This document shows positions 62,098 to 64,000 of a stretch of 64,000 nt of DNA, piece after piece. Origin of the DNA: DDH964 sp963806685 (GTDB taxonomy: Bacteria; Desulfobacterota; Desulfuromonadia; Desulfuromonadales; DDH964). The stretch is from NCBI GenBank assembly GCA_963806685.1, contig CAWDZB010000005.1, forward strand, positions 62,001 through 126,000, given 5' to 3'. The position numbers were made by a program, and so were the translations under genes. Position 1 is the first letter of the stretch. Each line of letters begins with the position of its first letter. The notes under the pieces were generated by a model. The model was given only the letters and a program-made list of their open reading frames with translations. It was not told the origin of the DNA and made no database searches.

Positions 62098-62413
62098 GGT
62101 TCCTCCTTGCGTCCATGCGGTTGGGATGATCTTCTCTGCTGTCTTCGATTATAGCCCCCAGGCACCCCGAGGCCTTGACCGCCATCAAAACCGGCACCGC
62201 AGAGGGTGTAAAAGTGGGCTTTTTTGCAGCAGGCGGTAGAACCCAAGCTTGTCGCCCCACATTCGGCCCTAAAATAAGCCTTGGGCGACGAAGCCGGGGC
62301 GCAGAAAACCCGGTAGCGAAAATTTTATCTTTACTTGGTGATGAGAATTGGCCTAATATGGCGAAATTCCGCCTGTATACGCTTTGCGGGATTGGACTTT
62401 GGGGGATTAAATC
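62098..62413. other. Intergenic leader with RNA-like hairpin before the kinase
   Basis: No gene is supported in these 316 bases. GCTTGTCGCCC (62247-62257) and GGGCGACGAAGC (62283-62294) pair with a single bulge, and CCGGG/CCCGG nearby forms a further small hairpin. I compared it with GEMM-type (c-di-GMP) riboswitch sequence and found no match. It may be a structured leader for the kinase gene. Confidence 0.35.
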
Positions 62414-64000
62414 ATGAAAAGCCAGGCAACCCGCATCCTTCTGGTTGAAGACTCGGCGACCCATGCGGCGATCATCCGCGAGGCGCTGGAGTCCGAAGCC
62501 AATCCGGTGAAATTGACGGTCGTGCAAAGCCTGGCCGAGGCGCGTGCCCGTCTGGGCGAGTCGGTTCCCGACCTGGCGATCATTGATTTGCTGCTGCCCG
62601 ACGGCAAGGGCACCGAGCTTTTGCCCAACGACCCGGAGGAAGCGGCCTATCCCGCCCTGATCATGACCAGCCACGGGGACGAGCAGGCGGCGGTCGAGGC
62701 GATGAAGGCGGGCGTGCTGGACTACGTCGTCAAGTCGGCCGAGACCCTGGTCGACATGCCGCGCATCGTCGAGCGGGCCCTGCGCGAATGGAGCCAGGTC
62801 GTCGAGCGCCGGCGGGCCGAGGAGGCGCTGCGGGCGAGCGAGGAGCGGTTCCGCTCCTTTTTCGAGTCGGCCGCCTCCGGCATGGCCATTCTCGGTCCGG
62901 ACGGGAGGGCGCTGCAGGTCAACCCGGCCCTTTGCCGGGTTTCGGGCTACAGCGAGGCCGAGGCAATGGGAATGAACCTCTTCGCAGCCACCCATCCTGA
63001 CGATCGGGAGGAGACCCGCCGGCTCTTCGCCGAGATCCGGGCCGGGCGCCGTCAGGGCGCCGACTACGAGCAGCGCTTTTTGCATCGCGACGGTTCGGTC
63101 ATCTGGGGGCGAGTCACGGTGGCGGGGGTGTATGGTCCCGACGGGGCATTGAGCTATTTTGCCACCAACGTGCAGGACATCACCGAGTCCAAGCGGGTCC
63201 AGGACCAGATTCGCGAGTCGCAGCAGATGCTGCAATTGGTCCTCGACTACATCCCCCAGCACGTCTTCTGGAAAGACCGCGACTCCGTATTGCGCGGCTG
63301 CAATCGCAATTTCGCCCGGGCCGCGGGGTTTGAGAAGCCCAAGGACGTGATCGGCAAGACCGACTACGAGCTGGCCTGGAAGAAGGAGGAGGCCGATTTC
63401 TACCGGGAGTGCGACCGCCGGGTGATGGCGGCGGACGCGCCGGAGCTGCACATCATCGAACCGCAGCTCCAGGCCAGCGGCAAGCAGGCCTGGCTTGACA
63501 CCAACAAGATTCCCCTCCATGACGAACAGGGGCGGGTGGTCGGGATCCTCGGCACCTTCGAGGACATTACCGAACGCAAGCGGGCCGAGGAGGCCCTGGT
63601 CGAAGCCAACCGCGACCTGGACGCCTTCGTCTACACCATCTCCCACGACCTGCGCACCCCCCTGACGCCGATCATCGGCTACGCCGAATTCCTCCAGGAG
63701 ACCTGCCGGGAAAAGCTGGACATGCAGTCCCTCGGTTGCCTGGTCGCGATCGAGAACCAGGGGAAAAGGATGCTGGCGCTGATGGAAGACCTGCTGACCC
63801 TGGCCAAGGTGGGTTACGTGCGGCGGCCGGACGAGCCGGTCGACCTCGACGGAGTGGTGGCGGAGGCCCTGGGAAACATGAAGTTCCTGATGGCGGAGGC
63901 CGTCGTCACCGTGGAGAAAAAACCCCTGCCCGGGCTGCGGCTGCCGCGGACCCTCCTGACCCAGGTATTCGACAACCTGATCGGCAATGCCATCCGCTAC
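62414..64000 (+). CDS. REC-PAS-PAS sensor histidine kinase (partial, runs off window)
   Basis: The ATG at 62414 opens a frame that stays open to the last base (529 codons). The N-terminal receiver domain (1-125) has the phospho-acceptor Asp58 in DLAIIDLLLPDG and the MTSHGDEQ and VVKS switch residues. Two PAS/PAC domains follow (about 145-260 and 270-390: RFRSFFESAASGMAILGPDG, GILGTFEDITERK). The HisKA motif is FVYTISHDLRTPLTP, and DNLIGNAIRY of the ATPase domain is cut at the edge. The hybrid order (REC first) suggests a bacteriophytochrome- or chemotaxis-like signalling hub. Input signal unknown. Confidence 0.9.
   Translation, partial: MKSQATRILLVEDSATHAAIIREALESEANPVKLTVVQSLAEARARLGESVPDLAIIDLLLPDGKGTELLPNDPEEAAYPALIMTSHGDEQAAVEAMKAGVLDYVVKSAETLVDMPRIVERALREWSQVVERRRAEEALRASEERFRSFFESAASGMAILGPDGRALQVNPALCRVSGYSEAEAMGMNLFAATHPDDREETRRLFAEIRAGRRQGADYEQRFLHRDGSVIWGRVTVAGVYGPDGALSYFATNVQDITESKRVQDQIRESQQMLQLVLDYIPQHVFWKDRDSVLRGCNRNFARAAGFEKPKDVIGKTDYELAWKKEEADFYRECDRRVMAADAPELHIIEPQLQASGKQAWLDTNKIPLHDEQGRVVGILGTFEDITERKRAEEALVEANRDLDAFVYTISHDLRTPLTPIIGYAEFLQETCREKLDMQSLGCLVAIENQGKRMLALMEDLLTLAKVGYVRRPDEPVDLDGVVAEALGNMKFLMAEAVVTVEKKPLPGLRLPRTLLTQVFDNLIGNAIRY

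Noticed and set aside
62150..62413. Possible c-di-GMP (GEMM) riboswitch before the kinase
   Set aside because: I could not find the conserved GEMM core; only generic hairpins are present.

Overview
The window is GC-rich, densely packed bacterial chromosome. It most resembles the Desulfuromonadales/Geobacterales (Desulfuromonadota, formerly Deltaproteobacteria). Pointers are the rib-nusB cluster, the thrS-infC-rpmI-rplT-pheST-ihfA string, a surE-pcm-nlpD-rpoS locus, an acetate-type symporter with a DUF4212 subunit beside a CBS/DUF294 protein, a TIGR03623-like nuclease with a UvrD-like helicase, and a CusCBA efflux operon. I cannot name the species.

Layout. 1-3.5 kb: end of ribD, then ribE, ribBA, ribH, nusB and an orphan M17-N-like protein. 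3.5-12.7 kb: hom, tRNA-Val(GAC), thrS, infC (probable AUA start), rpmI, rplT, a pheST attenuator with a Tyr-Phe-Phe leader peptide, pheS, pheT, ihfA and a MerR regulator. 12.7-17.4 kb: surE, pcm, a multiply frameshifted yqaA-like gene, a catalytically degenerate NlpD, rpoS, apt and tRNA-Arg(CCT). 17.4-23.6 kb (minus strand): a cNMP/CBS/DUF294 protein, a small membrane protein, the two-gene Na+/acetate-type symporter and an IclR regulator with a candidate palindromic operator. 24-33 kb: isochorismatase-type hydrolase, MazG-like protein, nitroreductase, glucan phosphorylase, a GspA/GspB pair, a ChaN-like protein and an M1 metallopeptidase.

33-42.5 kb is a copper/silver handling region. It holds a wrecked copper P-type ATPase, a short-T-loop PII-like protein, a 165-bp palindromic element, a YHS protein, cusC-cusB-cusA and a Met/His-rich periplasmic protein. 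42.5-50.5 kb: PlsC-like acyltransferase, VanZ-like protein, the AddB-like nuclease and AddA-like helicase (one-base frameshift), and MgtC. 50.5-53.8 kb: a secreted protein and a second, canonical GspA/GspB pair.

53.8-57.2 kb is the biotin locus on the minus strand: bioB-bioD, then bioA (one-base frameshift). bioB is preceded by a consensus promoter and a near-perfect BirA operator. A 639-bp inverted-repeat element lies 10 bp upstream of the operator. 57.9-64 kb: tandem XRE-cupin regulators, a TPR-like protein, an HU protein, an exported protein that is 31% methionine, a cupin, and the start of a REC-PAS-PAS histidine kinase that runs off the end.

The most unusual items are the GspA paralog ending in a compact PhnD-like binding domain, the Phe attenuator, the BirA operator with the adjacent element, the PII-like protein in the Cus region, the Met-rich exported protein, and three unrelated palindromic elements.
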